A stretch of DNA of 64,000 nt from Symsagittifera roscoffensis (GCF_963678635.1 NC_087063.1:15507006-15571005), one strand, 5' to 3'; shown: positions 1 through 10,868, counted from the stretch's first letter. Made by a program: numbers and translations. Notes: generated by a model from the sequence alone, not told the origin.

Positions 1-896
1 ATTTCACCTGTATTACACCGTTGATGCATGGAGCAAACTTCAAGGGAAGTTCACTCTCTGACAACTCAAAATAAAGAAGGCGACTCAAAATATCTTCCTG
101 CGGTTGTTCCTTCTTGTTTGATTTTTTTGGCCTTGGGCTCTGAGGGTTTTTGTTCGGGTCTAGATTTCTCAGCATCCGTAATCATGAATTATTTGAAATT
201 GTATGGCAGTGATTCTCCGGCGACTCATTTCCTTGACTCGCCTTGTGACTCGTTTCTCAACTCGGACTGACTAACGTATAAATTACTACTACATGATGGT
301 CCATTTCTCGTAGTATCCTGAGGTTTGTCGACCAAACGACCTGTGCACTGGGACCCTCCCAGTATGTTCAAAAAAGACCATCGATTCCCTGTGCAGCCGT
401 CTGGGGTTGAACGATAATTTATCTTTTCTCGAAATCCGATTTCTGCTGATGACACAAGTATCATTGTGTTCGTGGAATTTTCTTAAAGATGGCACTTCCC
501 GGCCACTCAGACCATTTAATCTTTGCGCACTAATCGATGATTAATGATACATTTGCTTTCCCAGATGGACGTGACGGCATCGAGGACTTGTATTTTTTCC
601 TTTACCCAAAAAATTCTACTAAGCATGATGACATGGATGAAAGACTCTAATATATGGCTGAACTGAGGAGCGATTGAACGATTGAAATGAAATGAGCCTT
701 GATTCAAGAATTTACTAATGACCGTTTTTCCTGATAATGACGGATTTACTGATAAGAACTGCACTCTTTAGGCAGTAGTTATTGCATAGATGCTACTGTC
801 ATCTGGTGTGGTAAAAAGAGTGGAAAGTGTTGAAACTGTTCCTTGGTGGACTCTTATCTTGATATCCTGGTGTTTTGAATAAATTGGCGCTGATAA
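1..896. other. No supportable gene
   Basis: Open stretches exist on both strands, for example a minus-strand frame at 516-764 with a faint resemblance to the thumb region of a retroelement reverse transcriptase. None has a start, splice signals or a motif firm enough to call. I see no repeat shared with the rest of the window. Confidence 0.4.
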
Positions 897-1560
897 GCAA
901 TGAGAGCTTTGCGGCAAAAATGGAGTCAGTTCATCCTCATCATGAGCTCAATATTATTTGCATCTCTCATTTTTCATCCCACTCTAGTAAAAACTTACGG
1001 ACTCAAAGTAAATGCCCAACGCCGAAAAACTCATGTTCAGTACCTTCCAGTTCTCTATCACCATTTGTAGTGCCTTCTAACATCCCTGTGCCTCCGTCGC
1101 CACTCGCAGCTCCAGAGACGACATCATTTGCACCCCTGACACCGGTAACCCCTTTGCGAGCATCCCGCGACCTTTTGCCTCGCCAATTCCGCCGACAAAT
1201 GGGCAACCACATACCCCTCTGCGCCATGTCCCATCAGGCCCCTCCATGGCACGTCAGTGCCAGCCTCAGCAGTATCAGACATATCCAGGCTACCTGGATT
1301 CCTACATGTCGGTATCACCGTATACGAATTCTCCATGGCCATCGGCATTTCCCCACTAACGAGAAATTGAAAGACAACCGCATGACCATGAGAGGCGAAC
1401 CTACACTCCCACGGAACAACGAGCCCATGATCCCACAAAATTACAAGACCACATGAACAACGAGCCCACAGAAAGCCGCAAAAGGGATCATGCAGAGCCA
1501 GATAATGTAGGCGAAACTGTAAAATGGAGAAATAGCTTCACATTACACAAGCCTAAAAAC
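897..1560 (+). pseudogene. Proline-rich coding segment, copy 1 of 3
   Basis: This reads as a low-complexity protein segment rich in Pro, Ser and Thr, followed by a Gln/Tyr-rich part (residues such as QQYQTYPGYLDSYMSVSPY) and then a charged His/Arg/Glu-rich part. The first frame is open from about 920 to 1180. A one-base difference from copy 2 shifts the frame near 1165. The second frame then runs through a TAA at about 1358 that is present in all three copies, although coding-like sequence continues beyond it. I do not recognise the protein. It is followed by a clean 3' splice signal and exon at 1604, so both probably belonged to one gene. The shared TAA suggests the source was already interrupted before the duplication, or that this part is spliced differently. 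Confidence 0.5.
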
Positions 1561-1603
1561 TTTGGTAAAACAAATATTGAAATTAAGTCATATTAAATTT
1601 TAG

Positions 1604-1900
1604 CAACCTGGAAAAGCCTCCCGAGCCTAAAACCCCCGATAATAAACGAGACTCTCAAAGAAGTCATTTTACAGAATGTCCAGAAGTCGAATGACTGCGC
1701 CGATAAACGAAATGCAACCTTGACCCACGAAGAACAATTGACCTTGTTCAAGGCCATTGTCACGTTTCTGTTCACGTGCACATGGATGCTCGAGAAAATG
1801 ATCATCGACACCACGGTACATGCTGTCGTCCAGGCGATTGTCAACATAGAGGAAAAAGATGAAGACGATACCGTGGAGCTGAGCATAGAACCAGCAGCCT
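1604..1900 (+). CDS. Internal exon of an unrecognised gene (intact copy)
   Basis: A 297-nt open exon lies between a pyrimidine/T-rich acceptor ending in TTTTAG at 1603 and a consensus donor GTAAGT at 1901. Both splice junctions are phase 1, so the exon is symmetric and could be duplicated or skipped without frame loss. The roughly 99 residues have a hydrophobic helix-like part (FKAIVTFLFTCTWMLEKMII) and an acidic end (EEKDEDDTVELS). No family was recognised. A damaged copy sits at 3043-3336, and a truncated start of a third copy lies near 2695-2735. The copy here is the only open one. Confidence 0.55.
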
Positions 1901-1984
1901 GTAAGTATCATTTTAAATCTGAAACACCGATTTGATGCGATGTGATAATTCCCGTCTTTGGAAGAAGTATCTTTTTTTAATAGC

Positions 1985-2694
1985 TCGATGGAAGCTTTGC
2001 CGCTAAATTGTAGTCAGTTTATCCTCATCTTGAGCTCAATATTGGTTGCATCTCTCATTTTTCATCCCAATCTAGTTAAAACTTACGGACTCAAAGTAAA
2101 TGCCCAACGCTGAAAAATCATGTTCAATGCCTTCCAGTTCTCTATCACCATTTGTAGTGCCTTCTAACATCCCTGTGCCTCTGTCGCCACTCGCAGCTCC
2201 AGAGACGACATCATTTGCACCCCTGACACCGGTAAACCCTTTGCGAGAAACCCCGCGACCTTTTGCCTAGCCAACCAATTCCGCCGACAAATGGGCAACC
2301 ACATACCCCTCTGCGCCATGTCCCATCAGGCCCCTCGATGGCACGTCAGTGCCGGCCTCAGCAGTATCAGACATATCCAGCCTACCTGGATTCCTACATG
2401 TCGGTATCACCGTATACGAATTCTCCATGGCCATCGGCTTTTCCCCACTAACGAGAAACTGAAAGACAACCACATGACCATGAGAGGCGAACCTACACTC
2501 CCACGGAACAACGAGCCCATGATCCCACAAAATTACAAGACCACATGAACAACGAGCCCACAGAAAGCCGCAAAAGGGATCATGCAGAGCCAGATAATGT
2601 AGGCGAAACTGTAAAATGAAGAAATAGCTTCACTTTACACAAGCCTAAAAAATTTGGTAAAACAAACATTGAAATTAAATCAAATTCAATTTTA
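1985..2694 (+). pseudogene. Proline-rich segment, copy 2 of 3
   Basis: This is a near-identical repeat of 897-1560, starting at the same point (compare 897 with 1985). One extra base near 2232 keeps the Pro/Ser-rich part in frame with the Gln/Tyr-rich part, so this copy shows the older reading frame. A TAG near 2268 and small indels nevertheless break it. The TAA before the charged segment is shared with copy 1. At about 2695 it runs into an exon acceptor identical to that of the exon at 1604. Confidence 0.5.
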
Positions 2695-3042
2695 GCAACC
2701 TGGAAAAGCCTCCCGAGCCGAAAACCCGACACCCCTGATTCCTACATGTCGGTATCACCGTATACGAATTCTCCATGGCCATCGGCTTTTCCCCACTAAC
2801 GAGAAATTGAAAGACAACCGCATGACCATGAGAGGCGAACCTACACTCCCACGGAACAACGAGCCCATGATCACACAAAATTACAAGACCACATGAACAA
2901 CGAGCCCACAGAAAGCCGCAAAAAGATCATGCAGAGCCAGATAATGTAGGCGAAACTGTAAAATGAAGAAATAGCTTCACATTACACAAGCCTAAAAATT
3001 TTGGTAAACCAAATATTGAAATTAAATCATATTCAATTTTAG
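2695..3042 (+). pseudogene. Chimeric junction and truncated proline-rich copy 3
   Basis: The first about 40 bases match the start of the exon at 1604. The sequence then jumps, at about 2735-2740, into the middle of the proline-rich segment (the SYMSVSPY coding part) and continues to its end. This is the expected product of an unequal exchange between two tandem copies. The breakpoint lies near the run GAAAACCCGACACCCC. No open frame spans the junction. Confidence 0.55.
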
Positions 3043-3336
3043 CAATCTGGAAAAGCCTCCCGAGCCGAAAATCCGATAATAAAACGAGACTCTGAAAGAA
3101 GTCATTTTACAGAATGTCCAGAAGTCGAATGACTGCGGCGATAAAAGGAACGGAACCTTGACCCACAATGAACAATTGACCTTGTTCAAGGCCATTGTCA
3201 CGTTTCTGTTCACGTGCACATGAATGCTCGAGAAAATGATCATCAACACCACGTTTCATGCTTTCGTCCAGGCGATTGTCTACATAGAGGAAAAATGAAG
3301 ACAGTACCGTGGAGCTGAGCATAGAACTAGCAGCCT
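3043..3336 (+). pseudogene. Damaged copy of the phase 1-1 exon
   Basis: It has the same acceptor and the same donor context as the exon at 1604-1900, but is 294 nt long rather than 297. Base losses near 3070 and 3295 break the frame at two places. The surrounding intron sequence is also duplicated, including the motif after the donor. Confidence 0.6.
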
Positions 3337-3661
3337 GTAAGTATCTTTTTGAATCTAAAACACCGATTTGATGAAAAAACACTGATGACTCAATTTGATG
3401 ACTCAATTTTATAGTGTCAACTTCTCGCGCCTCCCACAGAATTCCAGTCTGGCTAGTACAGGGTATGAAATTGTTTTATACAGAGGCCAGAACCCATTTA
3501 AAGAGGAGCAATATGAGGTGTTCAGTGGGTTTTTCGGGACACAAAAAACATGGTGACGACTCAACTGTTTTTTGTCAATTCATTTGGGAACTCGGTGTTC
3601 CGGGTTGCTTCACTAGTTGATCAGTTCAAACGCCAGGTAGATCAATCGATATAAAGTTTCA

Positions 3662-3883
3662 ATGTCTTCCAAAGGGACTTGTTTATCAAAATTTGCACGT
3701 AAGGTTGCAAAGCTTATGCCTTTGTCTACCAGCCCTACGTTCGAGATGGAAAAGCTGAAGAGGCAAGCTTCAGAAGTTCACCAGAAATTGGACGAATACA
3801 CCTACGAAGAGGTTCTGTTAGCAGTGCAATCCCAACAAGATCCTCAACGTTTTCTTTGTTCAGCAGATGACGACTTCCCATGA
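3662..3883 (+). CDS. Small hypothetical ORF, Lys/Glu-rich
   Basis: A 73-residue ATG-to-stop ORF begins at a clear ATG. The composition looks protein-like: a basic start, then a charged helical stretch (EMEKLKRQASEVHQKLDEY) and an acidic end (SADDDFP). No family was recognised. It lies between the duplicated exon cluster and the SET fragment on the same strand and could be an exon of either gene. Sequence at 3411-3560 just upstream is also coding-like in one frame (around YEIVLYRGQNPF) but is interrupted by TGA. Confidence 0.35.
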   Translation: MSSKGTCLSKFARKVAKLMPLSTSPTFEMEKLKRQASEVHQKLDEYTYEEVLLAVQSQQDPQRFLCSADDDFP

Positions 3884-4255
3884 GCTGCCAAGTAAAGTTA
3901 CAAACTTTTACTCAAAGTAGAAGTGGGCAACCCATGACCTGAAGATGCTCAACCCATGTGGCGAAGCTGTTCAATGATGGATCAAACAGAAAGTTTCAGC
4001 CGCTTGAGAAAACCAGCCGCTTGAAAATACCGCCAACGACATTGAGAGTTTTCTATATGAGGCTCAGGAAGAGTTGCAGAGTCGTGCATTGACCCAGAGC
4101 TGGGTCGGCCTATGTAATGTGATATTTCCCGTCTTTGGAAGATGTACTTTTTTAATTTTAATAACTCGATAAATATATCATACTAATAAAATTTCGTTTT
4201 TGAATCAGTAAATTTTGAATCAGTTCATTTTTCAATCATTGATTACTTTTTTACT

Positions 4256-4651
4256 AGGTCTGATTGCTTTGCAAACGTTCAAGAAACATGAGGTGTCGGT
4301 GTATTATGACGACGGCAAATAGTCACCAACATCAATGCCGACCATTAATGTCTCCAACCAGGAGTTCTAAGTGAATACGTATTGTAAATTGCGGCTCCTC
4401 CTAGGCGATTGATCGACGCTTCAAATGAGGAAGGCCCGTTACACAAATGGAACATTTGCCTGGATCGATCAGCGAACCACGCCACCAAGAAGAAAAAGGA
4501 GGCCAATATGAAGATGGTAAAAGTTGTACTTTCCAGCATAGGTGAAAAAATAGTCATCCTAAAAGCCAGGAGAGTCATTGCACCTTTCGAGCAACTGCGC
4601 TTTGACTATGGAGAAAAAATTGCTCAAGCGTTGTTTAACGACAGCAGTTAA
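4256..4651 (+). pseudogene. SET domain fragment, PR-Set7/SETD8-like
   Basis: Two pieces match a SET lysine methyltransferase fold. The first, after an acceptor (TTACTAG) at 4257, reads like the start of the domain (LIALQTFKKHEVSVYYDDGK) and hits TAG at 4320-4322. The second, exon 4405-4651 after CTCCTAG, contains IDASNEEGP, corresponding to the IDA(T)..GN segment. It ends with RVIAPFEQLRFDYGEK, which fits the conserved (G)EEL.YDYG motif, then TAA. The Asn-His of the usual NHS motif is not clear, so cofactor binding may be lost. SETD8-type enzymes monomethylate histone H4 Lys20, but activity here is doubtful. The region between the two pieces does not read through. AATAAA follows at about 4820. 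Confidence 0.6.
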
Positions 4652-5466
4652 ATGGATTTTGGGTATTCTAAAAAACTTGAACACTCAATTCGCTCCGGGA
4701 ATTGTTTTATCAATTTTCGAATCAATTTACAATTTATAAGAGTGCGTTTGTGTTCATGATTTCATATTTTGAAACTATGTTAATTTTTGTTCAACTTTAC
4801 AAATTAAATTTTCTAATAATAAACCCTGAATATATACATTTATGTGCTTTTACTAAGTAAATGAGAAAAAAACGTGATCAGGAATGAATTAACATTAAAA
4901 AGTGAATGATCGAACTAAACTGAAAAATCATAATAGCCGTTTTCAATCAAATGTTTAAAATCTAAAAGAGTATATCCTTGAATTTAGTTAAGTAATGGTT
5001 TAAGAGTTGTTAGCGGATTCCAACATTTAATTGTAATTTCTGCATACGTTGTTCTAGCTAGCCATTGTTCAAGCTGGTTAGTGTTGGATATCTCACTTAC
5101 AATCTGCGGAATCCGCTAACAGTTTGTGGAAGCAATAATAACAAACCGTCGCGCTCAATATAAATTTATTAGTAACTTTTACGTGAGATCATAAAAAATC
5201 ATTGTCGCCCAAAAATGTTACAGGGCGATTGATCGACGCTTCAAATTGATCGACTAAGAAATTGAGAGAATAACATAATTAAGAATGAATTACGAACGTC
5301 TTAATCTAAAGCAACATTAAAAAGTGAATGATCGACCGATGGTCGATAAGAAACATACTTAGCACGTATCTAATTAGTGCTAAATTAGCTAAAACGAAGT
5401 CTAAAAACTCTACAAATCGTAAAATAAAGAAATTGGAAAGTAGAGTTTTAATGACCTCAGTGAGTT
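4652..5466. other. AT-rich spacer with small duplications
   Basis: No gene. 4857-4918 and 5262-5338 are related copies (motif AACATTAAAAAGTGAATGAT). 4985-5150 is a copy of the dispersed repeat carrying the GGATTCCGC/GCGGAATCC core. At 5224-5246 there is a 23-bp exact copy of the start of the SET exon at 4404. Confidence 0.55.
5224..5246 (+). repeat. Captured fragment of the SET exon
   Basis: The 23 bases from the exon boundary of the SET fragment (4404-4426) recur exactly here, about 820 bp downstream and in the same orientation. They are followed by unrelated sequence. Confidence 0.7.
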
Positions 5467-6440
5467 TTAAATATATTCAGCGTCAAAGTCTTCTAAAGTT
5501 TTTTGTGCGTCCTGATTTATCGTCGACAATATTTCGCTCCCGAAATCTTGCTCTTCGACTTTGATGGGTAAATTCCCGATGGAAGACTTCCGCGATATCT
5601 GAACGTACCCCGATTTCGCGAGGGGAATGAGGAAACCAGAAGGTGACCAGCACAAGAAAGCAGGCGGTCTGATTGTAGATCTGGGCTGTGTGGCAACAGG
5701 ATGCGTTTCCTCTGGTGTGCTGTCCAGCAAAACTGGCTCTAGAGCGGATCCGGAGGATGATGGTTCAGGAAGACTGCTGTCTTGAGACGATTTCTGAGGG
5801 GAATCTGGAGTGACGATAACTTCTGTCGACGAATTTGTGGTCGTTTGTATGAGCGTCGGGTTTCCGCCAGTCAACTTCCCACTGGTCTTTTTTTCTGAGG
5901 GTTGGCTCTGGTTGATTTCTGGGTAGGGGATGATTTCCTCGTTCCGGCTTAAATATGTCCCTTTTCCAAAGTGACCGCGTGTTTCGAAGAATCAACAATC
6001 GCCTCATTAAAGGGATCAAAATACGATTCTCCAATACATAAAAAAAGGTTACTTCCAGCAGTGGCCAAATTCGCTAGAGAAGGCCGTTTCCGATTACAGA
6101 TTGGGATTGGGGTTGCTCGACTTCCATGGGTAATCTTTGCCAGTGGGTTGTCCGAGTCTGAGGAGAAGATTGGGGTTGCTCGACTTCCATGGGTAATCCT
6201 TGCAAGTGGGATGTCCGAATCTGAGGAGAAGATTGGGGTTGCTCGACTTCCATAGATAATCTTTGCCAGTGGGATGTCCGAGTCCGAGTAGGAGTCCATC
6301 ACTGCGTCTTCGTGTCCGTTCTCTGCTCCATCGTGTAGCTCCCAACTCTTTGCCCGGCGGTCTGATATGATTGACTTTCCTTGATCTAAACGATTATCAA
6401 AATAGATCAGAAAGAGTCCAAAGGGCCGGCGAAATCTCAA
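5467..6440 (-). pseudogene. Retroelement pol C-terminal tail with 20-aa repeats, unit 1
   Basis: Reading leftwards, the first frame (6440 to 5949) contains three tandem 20-residue repeats of the type SDSDIPLARITHGSRATPIF, then a basic segment (NRKRPSL). A second frame (about 5930 to 5467) is Ser/Thr/Pro-rich (STEVIVTPDSPQKSSQDSSL) and ends with a TAA. The frames do not join without a one-base change near 5950. The integrase zinc-finger remnant at 6441-7060 lies immediately upstream on the same strand, so this is probably the variable tail of the same Ty3/gypsy pol. The alternative is an unrelated host gene. The function of the repeats is not known to me. Confidence 0.5.
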
Positions 6441-7060
6441 TTAATCTTTTATCGTTAAGGAAAGTTCCGGTATTTGCTCCGATCCCAACAACACCTTAAG
6501 GTTCTTACCGGCTTTTGAACATTGTTTGCAAGATTTGCCGTGGTGATATATTTCCCTATAAAAATGTGGCCAACAGATAAATTCAGCCAGAAACTACATG
6601 CCAAACTGGCCTGGATGGGATTCGTGTAACATCGAGCTGAATGCGCCTCGTGTCGCAGCTGGTATTATTACTTTGTTGTCCAGGAAAAGTAGATCATCTC
6701 TTGTGTGCAGGTCCTTCTGATAGTTTTTCATGTAGAATCCATGAATTCCAGTGGGCGTCCTGTCTTCATTGTTGTGATTAGATACCATAAGACTTTGTCA
6801 TCCTTGGTCATTAGTTGTAGTAACTTCTTGGAGCAATGATTTTCTGGTATAATTGGGGAAGAAGGTAAAGATAAGTTAGCTTTGTAGTGTTTCAATAAGT
6901 TGAAGTAGTCATTGTTAAGTAGGTCGTCTTTAAATTTCAAAGCAATATTGTGTTCCTCTGATACGGGGACCGGTCGTTTAGCAGACCAATCAGGCACGAT
7001 TACTAAAGGTTCAGAAAGTTTCGATGATGAAGTTCCCGTGGTATTCAATCTTTTTGGGAT
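6441..7060 (-). pseudogene. Ty3/gypsy pol remnant: RNase H-integrase linker and H2C2 zinc finger
   Basis: On the minus strand a frame at 7048-6728 leads into one at 6788-6597 with FYMKNYQKDLHTRDDLLFLD and then HESHPGQFGM, the typical start of the integrase HHCC zinc-binding domain. Further on, about 6590-6450, the frame-shifted continuation reads WPHFYREIYHHGKSCKQC, giving the H..H..C..C set. Stops and frameshifts make it inactive. The fragment is present only in unit 1 of the tandem duplication. Confidence 0.75.
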
Positions 7061-8470
7061 GCAAACTATCGTTCAGCATTATGAATTATAGTAGGGCCGA
7101 AAACGAAAAGATTGTTTAGCTGAAAAGCGAATTATCTAGCGGTAAATAATAGCAGCAATAATTAAATGATTAAATGAGCTAAAGAGCTATCGAATCGAAT
7201 ATGACCAATCACGTCGCTTGAATTACTCGTTCCCGACGGGAGAAAAGTGTTTACAATTAAATTTACAGCGACCGACGGTCGGTCTAATTTTATTCTATTT
7301 AAAACGACCAGTTTTTTTGACCGTTTTTTAATAGAAAATATAACTGTAGAGCTGGAATGGGAAAATTGCTGCGATGGCTACAATTGTGAAAACCATAATT
7401 TCAACCAGAATCTACCACAAGGTTGAATGTCAACTTTCATAGGGATCAATTGTGCAAGTTGACGTTGAAATTCGGCATAGGCTATGTTTTTGACGTTTAA
7501 CTCCTATGAAAAGTTGACGTTAAGCCTTATTTTAATAGCTTCAAATTTGAATCTATGGCTGCTACGAACCAATTTGAATTTGCATTCTAGGGCGTTCACG
7601 AAGGGATTCGTATTATGCCGTAGTTTAAAATTTAAAACTACGATTAGTTGTCACTGTTAATTCATCCTATAATGAAAATGGAATCAGTTTTTACAATAAC
7701 AGCTAATACATAAAATTTCTTTCAGCCGATTTAAACCAAAATCAACAACATTGTTTAAAAAAATTTTCCTCTTGGCATTTTGTTAATTAATTATGCAATT
7801 TAACAAATCAAATTATTTGGTTTGACAGTTTCATTTGGTTGCGTTAAGCCGCAAGCATTACAGTTTTTGACACGGCTACAAAGATTTGCTGGGATATGTC
7901 AATAATTATTTATGGGAAGCGGATCAATAAGCAGAATGGTTTAAGAGCAGAATGGGTCCCAAAACCCTTTTTATGATACACATAGGAAAACTAATTTTAA
8001 AAATCAAAATGGCCGTTTTTAATCAAATTTGAAATTTTAAAAGGGTAAATCTACAAATTTAGTGAAGCAATGATTTACGAACTGATTTTAATAGCTTCAA
8101 ATTTGAATCTATGGCCGCTACGAATTAATTCGAACTTACATTCTAGGGTGTTTACGATTAATTCGGGGTATGCCATAGTTTTATTTTTAAAACTACGATT
8201 AATTGTCACTGTTAATCCTTACTATAATGAAAATGGAATCAGTTCTTACAATAACAGCTAATACATAAAACTTTGTTTGGCCGAGTTAAATCAAAATCAA
8301 CAAAATGGTTAAAAAAAGTTTGTATCCCTAAGCATTTTGTTAATTAATTATGCAATTTAACTAAATGAATTATTTGGTTTGACAGTTTCAGATGGTTCCG
8401 TTAAGCCAAAAGCATGACTGTTTTTGACATGGCTACAAAGAAGTTAAATTCTAAAAGAGTATATTCACGA
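7061..8470. repeat. AT-rich repeat with internal duplication
   Basis: No gene. 7528-7880 and 8081-8430 are diverged direct copies (shared motif TTTTAATAGCTTCAAATTTG). An inverted pair (about 7428-7443 and 7502-7520, CAACTTTCATAGG and its complement) could form a hairpin. The same arrangement recurs in unit 2 at 11728-12000 and 12204-12560. Confidence 0.6.
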
Positions 8471-8960
8471 ATTTAGTTGAGTAATGATTAAAGATTTGTT
8501 CATGGATTCCACAGACAATAGTTAAGTCTTTGTTCGTAAATTCTGCATTCGTTGTTCTAGCTTCTAGCTATATTCATTGCTCAAGGTTGCTGGGTTATCA
8601 AATTACGGATTTACAAATCGAAATGGCCATTTCTTTCAGATCTCTAATTTTATATTCAATTTCTAAAAGGGTATATCCAGGAATTTATTTAAGTAATGAT
8701 TTAAGATTTGTTCGTGGATTCCACAGACAATGGTTAAGTTTTTATTGGTAATTTCCGCATTCGTTGTCCTAGCGAGTGGATTCCACAGACAATGGTTAAG
8801 TTTTTATTGGTAATTTCCGCATTCGTTGTCCTAGCTCGTTGTCCTAGATGTCCTGTTAAAGCTGGTTATTGCCGGATATCTCACTTACAATCTGCGGAAT
8901 CCGCTATCAGTTTGCGGAATCAATAAAAACAAACTGTCAACCTCAAATACAAATTTATTT
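8471..8960. repeat. GGATTCCGC-type dispersed repeat, unit 1 copy
   Basis: Contains several short repeats of GGATTCCACAGACAATGG and TTCTGCATTCGTTGT, ending in ACAATCTGCGGAATCCGC. A local 47-bp duplication occurs at about 8715-8830. Related copies lie at 4985-5150, 12590-12985, 15430-15510, 26650-27075, 38575-38750 and 39235-39420. Confidence 0.65.
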
Positions 8961-9122
8961 TACGTGAGATCATATAAATTAGCTGCGCGGGTCCCCCCAC
9001 CTTTTCCAGAGGTGAGAACGAACCGGCATTGAGGGTATCATCTGGGAGCCACCCAGACTCATTGTCGCCCGAAAAAGCACAAGTACAAGTAAGATACTAA
9101 GGTTCACGAAAGGGGTGCCGGA

Positions 9123-9252
9123 CGTCAAGCCGATGGGACTTCAAGCCGAAACATAAAGTTAGAAACTTCAAGCCGGATAATTCAAATAGCAATTTGAGGT
9201 GCTTGTAAAGTTTCAATTTCGGCCTGAAGTCCGTTCGGCTTGAAGTCACGTC
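9123..9252. repeat. Nested hairpin element, unit 1
   Basis: Outer arms (about 9123-9151 and 9217-9245) pair as CAAGCCGATGGGACTTCAAG against CTGAAGTCCGTTCGGCTTG. Inner arms GAAACTTCAAGC and GCTTGTAAAGTTTC pair next, around a small TCAAAT/ATTTGA loop stem. It looks like a short foldback element. Confidence 0.65.
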
Positions 9253-9339
9253 GACTTGTTGTCCATGAACCCACGAAAGGATCCCAAGAAAGGCCCCCGA
9301 CGGGTTATGTAGGGCATACCACTAGTGTGGGTTACTTGA

Positions 9340-10868
9340 ACGTCGTTTTAACACTGAACTCGTCGAAATTGATCTCTCGTTTGGTTGTTCTGTTGTGAGC
9401 TGAGTACTATGTGAGCTGAGTTTGTTCAGCTACACGACGGGAGTACTTGGGGTTCAGTATTTAGAATCTGCGGTGATTTTTCAGCTTCATGTTTCCTTAG
9501 AGGCACAATTGCAGAAACCTTACTTTCATTGCTAGTTTGACATTGCTTCACCAAAAGTGGTCGCTTGTTATTGACGAAATGTAGCTGAAAATTTATAGCT
9601 CGGATGCCCAGTATCACTAAATTCCAAATCAGTTGTTGACTCGTGTTAAGCTACTCGGTTTTGCAACCGTTCCTCTACAGTCATCGTTCCTTTGATCAAA
9701 TCTTTGTCATCTTTCAGCAGAAGAAAGCAGTTAGGTGTCTTGGAATGTCCTCAAAGAATGGTTTGAGCATTGTCTTTGGTTAGGACAGTACCTCCTAAAT
9801 CATGGATCCATTTTTCCACCAAAGCTTGTGGTGCTAGATTCGGTTTTGCTTTCTTTCCCGCATCTGCTGCCGCTGTACATCCGAAAGTACCCAACACATA
9901 AAATCGCAAACCAAAAAGCAGCAGACTAGATGGACGCTTATCACCGACGGCAACTTCCGAAATTCGAGATTTTTTTGACATATTTGTAATTACGACGGGT
10001 TAGGACTGGTTCCTCCCAAGACGTCTCCCGCATTGTTTAGAAAACTACATGTGCACTTGTCAGATTTGATGAACTTGCAGAATGAAAAAAAAACATTTCG
10101 AGGAATAATGTGCCTTGGTTATGCAATCTTCCTCCGCCTCGCAGTGTCCTTCTTTGAAAGTCCTTGTTCGCATGGTGATTGGATTTTTCGAGAGCTTCGC
10201 ACAAATGTGCCCAGGGACTTCGTATAAAATTGTCTACTACAAGCTGTGGCATTAGGAGTAATTTTAGTTTGTAGGGAGTCAATCCTTGTTCTCCAAAGAT
10301 AAGCACTGAAACTTGATAGTAAATTTCAGCCCATTTTTTGTACTCTATAGCGTTAAAATCACCTCTTGCTCTTAGTAATTGCGTGCATTCATTCGAGCTC
10401 TTTCTCAAAAGTTCACTGGCATCTTTAGTGGTGATGCACCCGAGGGTCTTTCCAGGAAATTTGAGACGAGACTCGGGTAGATGGCTTGTAGCACTTTTAC
10501 AGACTTAGCGGACGTATCTGTATTTTCTTTGGGGCGAACAACAACTTCTTTTTTCCTTACTACTTCAAAGAGATCTTCAATTTCTGTGCTAGCCTCTTTC
10601 ACTTCGTACTTCTCAGCGATGACAGTCAGCGCACAGATTCCAGAAAGGGAGACTGCAACCACTTTGCCAGCTTTGTCTGTTCCTCCTATCGAGACAGTGG
10701 TGAAATGAAAAAATGGCTTTTTCGCCCCACGTCTGGTCAAATTTTCCTCAAAGCGCTGAACGGCAAACTTTTTGTGAGGATGCATATCATCGATTATTTT
10801 TTGTGCCATTTTACGAAGATCTGTTTCCACACATCGAGTAATCATGAGGGTGGCATCTGGACAAACGC
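9340..10868 (-). pseudogene. Truncated duplicate (C-terminal half) of the BRCT-containing gene
   Basis: Reading leftwards from 10868 the frame starts at a partial codon run (VQMPPS is out of frame; the true frame is VCPDATLM). It continues MITRCVETDLRKM..., KPFFHFTTVS, VVAVSLSGICALTVIAEKYE, then shifts frame at a lost T near 10458. It continues with WAEIYYQ, GLTPYKLKLLLMPQLVV, CEALEKSNHHANKDFQ and RTLRGGG. Next come a BRCT-like segment (9981-9751: GLRFYVLGTFG ... LVEKWIHDLGGTVL), GTMTVEERLQNRVA, and NKRPLLVKQCQTSNESK at about 9560. It lacks the N-terminal half and about 160 bp of coding sequence kept in the other copy. Here Tyr (TAC) and Glu (GAA) codons survive where the other copy has TAA, so this copy records the older sequence at those sites. 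Without a promoter it is probably silent. Confidence 0.6.

Larger units (their letters stand above)
5479..10868 (+). repeat. Large tandem duplication, unit 1
   Basis: This is collinear with unit 2 (10871-15014) apart from indels. Unit 1 keeps 6331-7586, which unit 2 lacks, while unit 2 keeps about 160 bp near 13640-13805 that unit 1 lacks. Unit 1 ends inside a codon run corresponding to VCPDATLM of the parent gene. Identity looks high in coding parts (a few changes per 200 bases by eye). Confidence 0.85.

Noticed and set aside
516-764. Gypsy reverse-transcriptase thumb on the minus strand
   Set aside because: The similarity rests on a few residues (FNRSIAPQFS) and the next domain expected downstream is not found.
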